DNA of 43,920 nucleotides, taken from positions 1 through 43,920 of the forward strand of contig JAWUXM010000042.1 of NCBI GenBank assembly GCA_034111325.1, in the 5' to 3' direction. Of the stretch, positions 25,788-33,973 are shown piece after piece. The DNA is from JAWUXM01 sp034111325 (GTDB lineage: Bacteria; Pseudomonadota; Alphaproteobacteria; Rickettsiales; JABIRX01). Under the pieces are notes generated by a model. It was not told the origin of the DNA. It was given only the letters and a program-made list of their open reading frames with translations, and searched no databases. Numbering within the stretch: position 1 is the first letter of the stretch; every line of letters begins with the position of its first letter. Position numbers and translations under genes: made by a program.

Positions 25788-27426
25788 TTAATTTATTGTT
25801 AGTAAAATCACCAAAACTTTCTCCATTTTTACGGTTTTTTGCATAATCCGCAATAAAGTTTTCAAGCTCAGCTAAAATTTCTTTTTCGTTCAAACTTTCC
25901 TTATAAAGACTATTTAAACGCTCACCCTTATGACTTGCGCCTAAATATAAATTATATTCGCCAAGTGCCTTCCCAACCAAGCCAATTTCTGCTGCGTAAG
26001 GGCGCGCGCAACCATTAGGGCAGCCTGTCATACGAATGCTTATATCTTGCTTTTCTAAGTTATGTTTTATCAAAATTGGCTCAATTTTTGTAATCAAGCT
26101 TGGCATATATCTTTGCCCCTCTGCCAAAGCAAGTGGGCAAGTATTAAACGCTACACAAGCCATAGAATTTTTACGTAAAGCAGAAAGATTGCCCTGATAT
26201 TCATCAATTTTATATTTAACAATTAATGCCTCAATCAAAGCTTTATCTTGAGCTTTGACTTCGCTAATAACCATGTTCTGATTAGCGGTGAAACGGAAAT
26301 TTACTTTATTTAATTTTGCCGCTTCTTTTAAGAAAGTTGCGAGCTGATATTCCTCATCAACCACACGACCATTCTCAATAAATAAGCCATAGAAAGAATC
26401 ACCATTTACATCTTGCTGCCAACCGAAGCGATCTTTACGTTCAGTAAATTCATAGATTTTGGCGGCTGCTAATTCATAGCCTAATCTTTTATCTAGCTCC
26501 GCTTTGAAACCTTCAACACCAAATTTATCGACTGTGTATTTCAAACGTGATTTTTTACGATCTTCACGATTTCCATGGTCACGTTGAATTTCCACGATTT
26601 TATAAACCACATCCAAAACTTTGTCTTTTTCAGCAAAACCAAGTACAGAAGCTAAACGTGGATAAGTTTCCAAATTACCATGTGTCATCCCCATGCCGCC
26701 GCCAGCTGCTACGTTAAAACCAATAAATTCACCATTTTCAACAATTGCAATTAAAGCAACATCATTGGTCAAAACATCAGTGTCATTATTCGGCGGAACC
26801 GCAATTGCAATTTTGAATTTACGTGGCAGATAAGTTTCACCATAAAGTGGCTCTTCTTCCTTCTCGCTTAGTTTTTCGCCATCAAGCCATATCTCTGAAT
26901 AAGCACGTGTTTTTGGCAAGAGATGAGTAGATATTTTATCAGCGTATTCAAAAATCTCCTTATGAGCAGCAACTTGTTCAGGATATGGGCTCGCAATAAC
27001 ATTACGATTTACATCTCCACATGCGGCAATTGAATCTAAATTATATTTAGCAAAATCAGCAATAGTTGGTTTCAACTTACTTTTCAAAACACCATGTAGC
27101 TGCACAGTTTGGCGTGTAGTAATTTTGACAATGCCAGTGCCATATTCATCAGTAATATCGCTAATTGCTAGCCATTGCTCTGAATTAATCGCGCCTGCTG
27201 GAATACGCAAACGAATCATGAATGAGTAGGCAGGCTCAAGCTTTTTCTGTAAGCGCTCATTACGACGATCACGATCATCCTGCTGGTAAGAACCATGAAA
27301 TTTAATCAATTGCTGATCATCATCACTCATCGCACCAGTAATCTGCTCATTTATAGTTTCTGCTAGGGTTCCGCGCAACAACTTACTTTGCGTTTTAATC
27401 CTCTCATTATCCGATAATTTAGCCAT
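25768..27426 (-). CDS. cysI: Sulfite reductase hemoprotein beta subunit
   Basis: 552 residues. Reduces sulfite to sulfide with six electrons at a siroheme-[4Fe-4S] centre. Cluster cysteines: C424 and C430 in CVAFNTC, C469 and C473 in GCPNGC. RLRIPAGAINSEQW, ACGDVNRNVIASP and GGGMGMTHG are family signatures. It partners CysJ, encoded upstream behind a 151-nt repeat-bearing gap, and needs siroheme made by CysG in the same cluster. Translation is probably coupled to cysD through the 20-nt overlap. Confidence 0.96.
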   Translation of the reverse strand: MAKLSDNERIKTQSKLLRGTLAETINEQITGAMSDDDQQLIKFHGSYQQDDRDRRNERLQKKLEPAYSFMIRLRIPAGAINSEQWLAISDITDEYGTGIVKITTRQTVQLHGVLKSKLKPTIADFAKYNLDSIAACGDVNRNVIASPYPEQVAAHKEIFEYADKISTHLLPKTRAYSEIWLDGEKLSEKEEEPLYGETYLPRKFKIAIAVPPNNDTDVLTNDVALIAIVENGEFIGFNVAAGGGMGMTHGNLETYPRLASVLGFAEKDKVLDVVYKIVEIQRDHGNREDRKKSRLKYTVDKFGVEGFKAELDKRLGYELAAAKIYEFTERKDRFGWQQDVNGDSFYGLFIENGRVVDEEYQLATFLKEAAKLNKVNFRFTANQNMVISEVKAQDKALIEALIVKYKIDEYQGNLSALRKNSMACVAFNTCPLALAEGQRYMPSLITKIEPILIKHNLEKQDISIRMTGCPNGCARPYAAEIGLVGKALGEYNLYLGASHKGERLNSLYKESLNEKEILAELENFIADYAKNRKNGESFGDFTNNKLNGKNGE

Positions 27427-27577
27427 TTAACACCTCGTGTTATTATTATTATTAACGTCATTGCCTGACAATACGGCCAAGCTGTTTTGGACAGTTAGGC
27501 AAAGCCTAATCTCCCCCTTTGCTCATGGACTCCCCTAGAATTTCTTCAAAATTCAGGGAGTGACACAGAACTAAAGG
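27427..27577. repeat. Dispersed palindromic repeat between cysJ and cysI
   Basis: GTCATTGCCTGACAAT, CTGTTTTGGACAG and CAAAGCCTAATCT (about 27459-27512) match the tyrS-mutL gap element; CCCCTAGAATTTCTTCAAAATT with CAGGG forms a second hairpin (about 27531-27557). No gene. Confidence 0.65.
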
Positions 27578-29008
27578 TCAGTCATATAAATCTGTTTTAA
27601 ACCTGTCATCAGCAATTAAAGCCTTAAAATAAGCATCTGTTTCTTCTGAGCTTTTCCGACCCTCAACTTTTATAGCCGCAAGCAAAGCTTCCTTCACTGA
27701 ATTACCCATTGCTTCGCCACCACAAATATAAAAAGATGCGCCCTCTTCAAGCCATTGGTAAATTTCTTTAGCATTTTGCGCTACACGATCTTGCACGTAA
27801 ACTTTGTCTTTTTGATCACGTGAAAAAGCCACAGTCATTTTAGTTAGCAAGCCACCTTTAAGATAATCCTGCCATTCTATTTGATAGAAAAAATCACTCT
27901 GTGCATGTTGCTCACCAAAAAATAACCAATTTTTACCGCTTGCTCCTGAGGCTTCCCTCTCTTGCAAAAACCCTCTAAATGGCGCAATACCTGTGCCACT
28001 TCCAACCATAATTATTGGTTTATCTTCCGCTGGTAGTCTGAATTGGCTATTGCGGTGAATATACAAATCAATTTCATCGCCCTCTTTCAAACTTGCTAAA
28101 TAGCTTGAACAGATCCCTTCTTTTTGCACTCCATTTTCTTCATAACGCACTACGCCGACAGTTAAATGCGCTTCGCCATCAAAAGAATTTTGCGATGAGG
28201 CTATTGAATAAAGGCGTGGCGTTAAATCCTTATTCTCCCCTATTAACAATACGCCTAAAGCATCACCTGCTTCGTAAGTCAAACCATCTTCTAAGGCTAG
28301 CTCAATATGATGCGTTTCTTTATTTGAGCCTTTGTCATTTAAATTAACATTAGCGATAATTTGTCCTTTCAATGGGTTTTTACGATTATAGCCTTTGCTA
28401 CTTTTCTTTGCTGGCGTGACATTAGCAATCGCAACATTTTGGCTCGATGCTAAAGCTTGCAAAACCTCATTTTGCCATTTCTCGGCGATCTCTTCAAAAT
28501 CAACATCGGCAAGCGCAACATCAACCAAACGTTTCGCACCTAATGTGGCTAATTTCTGATCTAGATCAACCCCAGCCTTACAATAAAGCGGATAACTACT
28601 ATCGCCCAGCGCAAGCACGGAATAAGTCAACCCCTTGAGTGAATCTGGCTTTAATGTTTCAATATGGGCAAATAATTCAAGAGAATTTGCTGGCGGCTCA
28701 CCTTCACCATGAGTTGCCATGATAATGTAAAGATGTTTCTCTTTGACTATGTTAGCTAAACGATAAGCCGCAGCATCTTGCTGCTTAGCTTTAAAACCTG
28801 CAGCACGTGCTTTTGTCGCTAGCTCTAATGCAATATTTTTGCTTGTGCCTGTTTCCGTACCGTAGATAATATTAATCGCTGGCAAAGAATCATTTACTTG
28901 CGACTCCCCTGCTAAACTAGCCAAATAGCCACTTGCCCAAGCAAGCTGCCCTTTTGATAATTCAGCGATTAGGTTTTTTAACCCTACTAATTGTTTTTCG
29001 TTTAACAT
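27578..29008 (-). CDS. cysJ: Compact sulfite reductase flavoprotein (CysJ-like)
   Basis: 476 residues against 599 in E. coli. An N-terminal flavodoxin FMN domain (IIYGTETGTSKNIA, ATHGEGEPPANSLE, LGDSSYPLYCKAG) precedes an FAD/NADPH reductase domain (TPRLYSIASSQ, TVGVVRYEENG, IMVGSGTGIAPFRGF, GKNWLFFGEQH, SRDQKDKVYVQDRV, YICGG). In E. coli a helical connecting region of about 110-120 residues separates the GDALGV strand from LTPRLYSIASSQ; here GDALGVLLIGENKDLTPRLY joins them almost directly. The frame is intact and both ends are conserved, so this is a compact variant or an in-frame deletion rather than a pseudogene. It supplies electrons from NADPH to CysI. Confidence 0.9.
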   Translation of the reverse strand: MLNEKQLVGLKNLIAELSKGQLAWASGYLASLAGESQVNDSLPAINIIYGTETGTSKNIALELATKARAAGFKAKQQDAAAYRLANIVKEKHLYIIMATHGEGEPPANSLELFAHIETLKPDSLKGLTYSVLALGDSSYPLYCKAGVDLDQKLATLGAKRLVDVALADVDFEEIAEKWQNEVLQALASSQNVAIANVTPAKKSSKGYNRKNPLKGQIIANVNLNDKGSNKETHHIELALEDGLTYEAGDALGVLLIGENKDLTPRLYSIASSQNSFDGEAHLTVGVVRYEENGVQKEGICSSYLASLKEGDEIDLYIHRNSQFRLPAEDKPIIMVGSGTGIAPFRGFLQEREASGASGKNWLFFGEQHAQSDFFYQIEWQDYLKGGLLTKMTVAFSRDQKDKVYVQDRVAQNAKEIYQWLEEGASFYICGGEAMGNSVKEALLAAIKVEGRKSSEETDAYFKALIADDRFKTDLYD

Positions 29009-29049
29009 TTTTCTTATAAAAAATTTATTTTACACTATTGCCTTCCACG

Positions 29050-29173
29050 TTCGTCACCCTGAACTTGTTTCAGGGTCTGCACAATCCTCTACATACGGAA
29101 AGTTTTATTTTTCAAATCATACTCACAACCATATGGATAGTAAGCAGATGCTGAAACAAGTTCAGCATGACGC
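29050..29173. repeat. Large inverted-repeat element between cysH and cysJ
   Basis: Left end CGTCACCCTGAACTTGTTTC, right end GCTGAAACAAGTTCAGCATG: about 30-bp imperfect terminal inverted repeats around an AT-rich core with ACATACGG and CCATATGG. A degenerate inverted relative lies at about 2671-2720. GTCAT..CTGAACTTGTTTCAG palindromes are widespread in bacterial intergenic regions. Confidence 0.75.
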
Positions 29174-29186
29174 CTAGGTTGACTTC

Positions 29187-29912
29187 CTATACCTTCCTAA
29201 CCAACTTTCCATCAACCATATGCAAGCCACATTCCTTGGCATATTCACTCTCCCACCACCAACGACCAGCTCGCTCATCTTCACCTTCTGCGATTGCACG
29301 CGTACAAGGTGCACAGCCAATTGAAGCAAATCCTTGATCATGTAGTTTGTTATATGGAATTTGCTTTTCCTTAATAATTTGCAAAATTTCATCCCTTGTT
29401 AAATCCAACACAGGATAAAACTTGATCAAATCATGTTTTACATCTTCCTCAAAAAACTCATGCTCTGCTCTCTCTAGAGATTGCTCTTTTCTTAAACCAC
29501 TAAGCCAAATCTTTGCGCCATGCAAAGCACGAGATAAGGGTTCAACTTTACGAATATGGCAACATTCTAAACGTAAATCATGCGAACCATAAAAAGAATT
29601 TATACCATTTTTACCAACAAATTTCTCAATCACCTCAGTTTGCGGATAAAAAGCTTCTATCTTTACGCCATATTTCTCAATAGTTTCCTGCCAAACTTTG
29701 TAAGTCTCGCTAAACAGGCGACCCGTGTCTAAAGTAAAAATTCGAATCGGCAATTTATGTTCTGCTACATATTGCGTAATTACCTGATCTTCGATACTAA
29801 AGCTTGTCGAAAACACTGCAAGGTCAGCAAATTTCGTTGCGATATAGTGCAATTTCTGCTGCCAATCTAAATGGACAGTTTCTTGTTTTAAATATGCGAA
29901 CTGATTAGACAT
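29187..29912 (-). CDS. cysH: Iron-sulfur APS reductase (CysH family)
   Basis: 241 residues. A PP-loop-type fold with FSTSFSIEDQVIT and LDTGRLFSET. Cysteines C117 and C118 in ECCHIRK and C200/C203 in GCAPC form the CC...CxxC set that binds a [4Fe-4S] cluster in APS-reducing enzymes; PAPS reductases lack it. The catalytic cysteine is in ECGLH near the C-terminus (C228). It therefore most likely reduces APS to sulfite directly, which fits the lack of an APS kinase. It starts 3 nt after cysG stops. Confidence 0.95.
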   Translation of the reverse strand: MSNQFAYLKQETVHLDWQQKLHYIATKFADLAVFSTSFSIEDQVITQYVAEHKLPIRIFTLDTGRLFSETYKVWQETIEKYGVKIEAFYPQTEVIEKFVGKNGINSFYGSHDLRLECCHIRKVEPLSRALHGAKIWLSGLRKEQSLERAEHEFFEEDVKHDLIKFYPVLDLTRDEILQIIKEKQIPYNKLHDQGFASIGCAPCTRAIAEGEDERAGRWWWESEYAKECGLHMVDGKLVRKV

Positions 29913-29915
29913 TAT

Positions 29916-31304
29916 TTACCCTAATTTTATTTTATTCTGTGCAGCATACTCAGCGTGCAAAGTTACAACCTTACCAATAATAATCAAACTTGGTGATTCA
30001 AATTTGCGCCCAGCAAATTTTTTAGCAAATTCAGCAATTGGGCAAAAATATTCTTTCTGCGCTAACATAGCTCCATTTTCCACAACCATCATCGGCGTTT
30101 TAGGATCAATGCCTGAGTTAAGTAAGTTCTCCGCTACTGCAAAGCTATTACCCGCTGACATATAAAAAACCAAACTGTCATTTGATTGCGCTAATTCCTG
30201 CCAATATTCCTTATTATAAATATCCTTTTTATATAAGGTTAGCAAACGGCAAGCACGTACTTCTTCACGCAAAGTCAGCGGAATTCCTACACTTGCAGCA
30301 CAAGCGGCGGCAGCGGTTATCCCTGGAACAATTTGATAATCAACTCCATGCTTACGTAAAATCGCTATTTCATCAGCAAGATTAGCAAAAATAGCAACAT
30401 CACCACCTTTGAGGCGTGCAACGATTTTGCCTTGCTGAGCATATTCTGCTAACATTTCGTTAATCTGTCCTTGGCTGCATTTGTGCTGATCCTTACTTTT
30501 ACCTACATCAATTTTCAAAGCGTCTCTTCTCGCAAAATCCAACACTGCTTGCGGCATTAACCGATCATAAAGCACAACATCCGCTTCGCCCAAAAGCCTT
30601 ACAGCTTTGAGGGTTAGGTATTCAGCATCACCAACTCCGCTACCAATGAAATATACTGCGCCGCGGCTAGTATTTTTCGCGCCTCTTAATTTATCTTCAA
30701 AAAGGGTTTGCGCGCTTTTCTTTTTATTCGTTAATAGATTCTCAGCAATTTTACTAGAAAACACTTCGTACCAAAATAGCCTTCTTGCCTGAATATTGCC
30801 GATTTTCTCTTTGACCTTGTCACGGTATTCAGCGGCAAATGCGATGATATTGCTAAAATTTGCTGGAATCGCGCGACCAATTTTCTCCTTAACAAAACGT
30901 GCTAAAACTGGCGATATTCCTTGTGAGGAAATTGCGATTTGCAACTTTCCTCTTTTTACAATTGCTGGGAAAATAAAGTCACAATATTGTGGGTTATCAA
31001 CAACATTCACCAAAAGCCCCTTTGCTTTAGCATCATGATAAATTTCTAGATTTAACTTTTGATCGTTTGTAGCGGCAATGATAATCTTCTGACCATCAAG
31101 ATCAGATATTTTATAATTACCAAGGCGATATGAAACCTTATGCTCTTCAAGCTGCGCAAGCAACGGTGCCTTAATATGGGGTGCTACAAGTGAAATCTGT
31201 GCCTTTAAACCAATTAAGCTCTCCAACTTTGCCAAAGCTATATCGCCACCGCCGATAATCAGCGTTGGGTGTTTTGCAATGTTGATGAAAATTGGTAAAT
31301 ACAT
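29916..31304 (-). CDS. cysG: Siroheme synthase (trifunctional CysG)
   Basis: 462 residues. The N-terminal half is precorrin-2 dehydrogenase/ferrochelatase: a Rossmann start LIIGGGDIALAKLESL, IIAATND and SSQGISPVLARFVKEKIG. The C-terminal half is uroporphyrinogen-III C-methyltransferase: VYFIGSGVGDAEYLTLKAV, ADVVLYDRLM, RLKGGDVAIFA, VPGITAAAACAA. Together they turn uroporphyrinogen III into siroheme for CysI. It is the first enzyme gene of the cluster, 65 nt downstream of the polycysteine reading frame. No strong ribosome site is seen before the ATG. Confidence 0.95.
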   Translation of the reverse strand: MYLPIFINIAKHPTLIIGGGDIALAKLESLIGLKAQISLVAPHIKAPLLAQLEEHKVSYRLGNYKISDLDGQKIIIAATNDQKLNLEIYHDAKAKGLLVNVVDNPQYCDFIFPAIVKRGKLQIAISSQGISPVLARFVKEKIGRAIPANFSNIIAFAAEYRDKVKEKIGNIQARRLFWYEVFSSKIAENLLTNKKKSAQTLFEDKLRGAKNTSRGAVYFIGSGVGDAEYLTLKAVRLLGEADVVLYDRLMPQAVLDFARRDALKIDVGKSKDQHKCSQGQINEMLAEYAQQGKIVARLKGGDVAIFANLADEIAILRKHGVDYQIVPGITAAAACAASVGIPLTLREEVRACRLLTLYKKDIYNKEYWQELAQSNDSLVFYMSAGNSFAVAENLLNSGIDPKTPMMVVENGAMLAQKEYFCPIAEFAKKFAGRKFESPSLIIIGKVVTLHAEYAAQNKIKLG

Positions 31305-31323
31305 TTAGTCAGTCCGTCAGTTT

Positions 31324-31355
31324 AAAAAATGTGACCTGAAAGGTCGGATAGTCAC
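31324..31355 (-). terminator. Candidate attenuator hairpin upstream of cysG
   Basis: Read on the minus strand, GACCT-TTC-AGGTC (31345-31333) is followed by ACA and six T (31329-31324), resembling a small intrinsic terminator. An exclusive alternative pairs GTGAC (31355-31351) with GTCAC (31335-31331), sharing bases with the terminator arm. A further hairpin TAATT-GGC-type arrangement (31371-31358) starts at the leader stop codon. Stems are only 5 bp, so the call is tentative. Confidence 0.45.
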
Positions 31356-31368
31356 GTTAATTGCCAAA

Positions 31369-31470
31369 TTAGCAACAACAGCAACAACAAGACGGACAAC
31401 AACAAGAATCAACGCTTTGGAGCGCTTTTGCAGGAATTTTAACGATGTGTAATCTGCTAATTTTTGTCAT
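31369..31470 (-). CDS. Polycysteine leader peptide of the cys cluster (33 aa)
   Basis: ATG at 31468-31470, stop TAA at 31369-31371; found by hand because it is short. The peptide begins MTKISRLHIVKIPAKAL and ends SCCCPSCCCCCC: nine Cys codons (TGT/TGC) in the last eleven, right up to the stop. It sits 65 nt upstream of cysG on the same strand, with a hairpin and T tract between. Such a layout is typical of ribosome-mediated attenuation, as with the polycysteine leader frames described upstream of cysteine genes in mycobacteria. A promoter-like TTGACA/GAAAAT pair would put the transcript start next to the ATG, so it may be leaderless; no Shine-Dalgarno is seen. A metal-binding peptide is a less likely alternative. 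Confidence 0.75.
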   Translation of the reverse strand: MTKISRLHIVKIPAKALQSVDSCCCPSCCCCCC

Positions 31471-31479
31471 GTGAAAGTT

Positions 31480-31507
31480 ATTTTCCACAAATAACCCTAA
31501 CTGTCAA
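31480..31507 (-). promoter_or_regulatory. Candidate promoter of the cys leader and cluster
   Basis: On the minus strand a perfect -35 TTGACA (31507-31502), a 16-nt spacer and GAAAAT (31485-31480; 4 of 6 to consensus). The expected start point falls within a few bases of the leader ATG. The mobile-like element ends 33 bp upstream of the -35. Confidence 0.45.
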
Positions 31508-31534
31508 ATTTTTTGTTAAATCATTCGATGATAG

Positions 31535-31729
31535 AATATGGGAGTGTCCCAAATCAGAAATTTTTGATTTGATTTTTGACGAATTGGAATATCCGAGCAG
31601 GTGAGCGTAGTCTTCTACGTGACTCATGCGCAGTATTTTCAATGAGTTAGCTCCGCCACTATTGATAACCTAACAGGTTCTCAATAGTGAAAAGCATTCA
31701 AAAAGATTGATTTGAGACACTCCCAATAT
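31535..31729. mobile_element. MITE-like element, copy 1 (185 bp) with 5-bp target duplication
   Basis: Element 31540-31724: terminal inverted repeats GGGAGTGTCCCAAATCA and TGATTTGAGACACTCCC (one mismatch), flanked by AATAT on both sides (31535-31539, 31725-31729). No transposase frame. It shares its interior with copy 2 at 41925-42034 but has about 75 extra bases, including a hairpin CGTAG-TCTT-CTACG resembling the inner hairpin of the A-F family. Confidence 0.85.
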
Positions 31730-31770
31730 GCTAAGAGTATGACCGAATTGCTTCACTAACACTGGCGTAC

Positions 31771-32112
31771 TTAACATTCATTTTTAACTAGCTTGCGAAT
31801 CCGTTGTAATTTGCGATAGACATTTTCTGTGATCTCAACGAGCTGTTGATATTGCTCTTCTAGATCTATCGAGGCAAGCTCTTGCGCAATTTCCATAATG
31901 TCTTGATTCTCGCGCAATTCTTCAAATAGCATAATCACCTCTTCCGCTTTATTTTTAGCATTTTCAATGATTGACAACATTTCATCTATCTCAACGCTAA
32001 AATCCTTTAGATCATTTACTTTGTTGCTGGATAATATTTCATCAAGTTTTTCACAAATAAAACTTAGTTCCCTAATATTTCTGCCCATAGATGATTTCAT
32101 TATATCTATCAT
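31771..32112 (-). CDS. Small helical hypothetical protein
   Basis: 113 residues, almost wholly predicted helix with heptad-like hydrophobic spacing (LSFICEKLDEIL, IDEMLSIIENAKNKAEEVIMLFEEL, LVEITENVYRKLQRIRKL). Acidic, no signal peptide or membrane helix. Not recognised. AT content and context fit a real gene, but it is flanked by repeats on both sides. A start at Met5 is possible. Confidence 0.55.
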   Translation of the reverse strand: MIDIMKSSMGRNIRELSFICEKLDEILSSNKVNDLKDFSVEIDEMLSIIENAKNKAEEVIMLFEELRENQDIMEIAQELASIDLEEQYQQLVEITENVYRKLQRIRKLVKNEC

Positions 32113-32452
32113 TACCCCTCACTTCCACCTATTAACGTAATAATAAATTACACTACTAGCAATTACCTACCTAGAATTGTATAATAATCAATGAAATTAT
32201 AACACATAATGTAATAAAACACTCTATTTTGAGAGAAAAAGCCAATAACTGGCCAGAAAACTAGCCCCTAAGGGGACTGTCGCAAATCAATCTGTTAAAT
32301 GCATATTGCAGTCACGTAAAATTATGCAGGCAATAGCCAAAGCTATATCGCTAAGTTTACTGCTGCCCAAGGGCTGTAATACCAAGTATCTTTAATAATA
32401 GTGAATTTGGTATAAGGCATCTAGCTATGCTTTTCCCGACAAGAAATGTATA
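32113..32452. repeat. Intergenic region with a dispersed-repeat copy
   Basis: At about 32295-32378 lies TTAAATGCATATTGCAGTCA through GCAATAGCCAAAGCTATATC to TACTGCTGCCCAAGGGCTG, an inverted shorter copy of the element at 34055-34185. A CCCCTAAGGGG palindrome lies at 32265-32275, and ACCAA/TTGGT pair around 32382-32412. No gene. Confidence 0.65.
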
Positions 32453-33973
32453 TTATAAAGATGAATGTTGTTCTAATCTCCCCTTTTGCATCACAATAAT
32501 TTTATGGCTAATGGCTTTGACAGTCTGTAAATCATGGCTGATAAAGAGATAGGCGAGGTTTAGCTTTTTCTGCAACTTTAACAAAAGTTCAATTACTTGC
32601 TTTTGCGATAAAATATCCAAGGAAGAAGTCGGCTCATCTAAAATTAATAATTTTGGCTTTAGGATCAAACTACGTGCAATTGCTATGCGCTGCCGTTGCC
32701 CGCCGCTAAACTCGTGCGGATAGCGGTTTAAAATATCATTTTTCAAACCAACATCGCTAAGAATATTGTCTATATCCACTTGGCTATATTCTATATTATG
32801 CGCGCGCAAGCCTTCACTAATAATCTCCAAAACCGTCATTTTAGGATTTAAACTGGCGAACGGATCTTGAAAAATAATTTGCGCATTGCGCCTAAACATA
32901 CGTAATTCTTCCTTACCCATTTTTGCAACATCCTGCCCATCAATAATAACTTCTCCGCTACTATCTACTAAACGTAAAATTGCATCTGCAAGAGTAGATT
33001 TACCAGATCCACTTTCACCAACAATACCTATCGTCTGACCTGCTTTCAGGGAAAAACTAACATCACTCAAAATCTTAAAATAAACATTACGAAAGAGCTG
33101 TTTTTTACTTATCGTTACTGAAAGATTTTTTACCTGTAGAATGTCAGCTACATTTTTATCTAGTTTGTTTAATTGATATGTTTTAATCTGCGCATCAATA
33201 AGTCTTTGTGTATAAAGATTTTTAGGCTTTGTAAAAATTTGTTTTACCGTGCCCTGCTCTACAACCCTACCCGAGCGCATTACCACTACATGATCAGCGA
33301 TTTTCTTTACTAGATTTAATTCATGCGTAATAAAAATTAGCGACATGCCAAAGCGTTTTTTTAGGCTAAGCAAAAGCTCAAGAATTTCTTGCTGAGTATT
33401 TTTATCCAAAGCGGTTGTTGGCTCATCAGCGATTAAAATATCTGGCACATTGGCAATCGCCATAGCAATCACCACCCTTTGCCTTTGCCCACCAGAGAGC
33501 TCATGTGGAAGATTATCCAAACGTTTGGTAAAATCTTGCAGCCCAACCAAAGATAGAGTTTCTTTGGTTTTTATAACAAGTTGTTTTTTCGTGATTTTTG
33601 GCTGTGCTAATTTAATTACTTCAGCAATTTGTCTCCCAATATTATGCAATGGATTTAGCGCTGTCATCGGCTCTTGAAAAATCATCGAAATTTTCTTGCC
33701 GCGAATTTGCTGTAGTTGAGCATCATTCTCCTTAACTAAATTATTGCCTTGATATTTGATTATTGAATTTGCATGAAGCTTTAAATCTGGCAAAAGCTGC
33801 AATATTGAATAAGCAGTAATTGACTTACCTGAGCCACTCTCGCCAACAATTGCCAGAACTTGTTTAGATTTTAAAGCGAAATTCACCTTATTTAAAATTT
33901 GTTTCTCAGTAATTGAGGCTGCTAAGTTAGTTATATCAAGGTTCATCTTTAAATGTACATTTGTTGTAGGCAT
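32453..33973 (-). CDS. ABC transporter ATP-binding protein with two fused ATPase domains (YejF/DppDF type)
   Basis: 506 residues holding two complete nucleotide-binding domains. Domain 1: Walker A GESGSGKS, signature LSGGQRQRV, Walker B LIADEPTTALD. Domain 2: GESGSGKS, FSGGQRQRIAIARS, LILDEPTSSLD. This layout is that of peptide/microcin-C type importers (YejF) and other oligopeptide systems where DppD and DppF are fused. The membrane and binding-protein genes are not adjacent, so this is an orphan ATPase in this window. The start may be the internal ATG at MNLDITNL (33944-33946). That start region is repeated in inverted orientation near 34180-34206. Confidence 0.92.
   Translation of the reverse strand: MPTTNVHLKMNLDITNLAASITEKQILNKVNFALKSKQVLAIVGESGSGKSITAYSILQLLPDLKLHANSIIKYQGNNLVKENDAQLQQIRGKKISMIFQEPMTALNPLHNIGRQIAEVIKLAQPKITKKQLVIKTKETLSLVGLQDFTKRLDNLPHELSGGQRQRVVIAMAIANVPDILIADEPTTALDKNTQQEILELLLSLKKRFGMSLIFITHELNLVKKIADHVVVMRSGRVVEQGTVKQIFTKPKNLYTQRLIDAQIKTYQLNKLDKNVADILQVKNLSVTISKKQLFRNVYFKILSDVSFSLKAGQTIGIVGESGSGKSTLADAILRLVDSSGEVIIDGQDVAKMGKEELRMFRRNAQIIFQDPFASLNPKMTVLEIISEGLRAHNIEYSQVDIDNILSDVGLKNDILNRYPHEFSGGQRQRIAIARSLILKPKLLILDEPTSSLDILSQKQVIELLLKLQKKLNLAYLFISHDLQTVKAISHKIIVMQKGRLEQHSSL

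Noticed and set aside
27578..29008. cysJ as a pseudogene because of its short length
   Set aside because: The frame is intact and FMN, FAD and NADPH motifs are all present; a compact variant is more likely.
31369..31470. Polycysteine peptide as a metallothionein-like protein
   Set aside because: The Cys run is packed at the stop with no spacing typical of metal clusters, and its place before cysG fits a leader better; not fully excluded.
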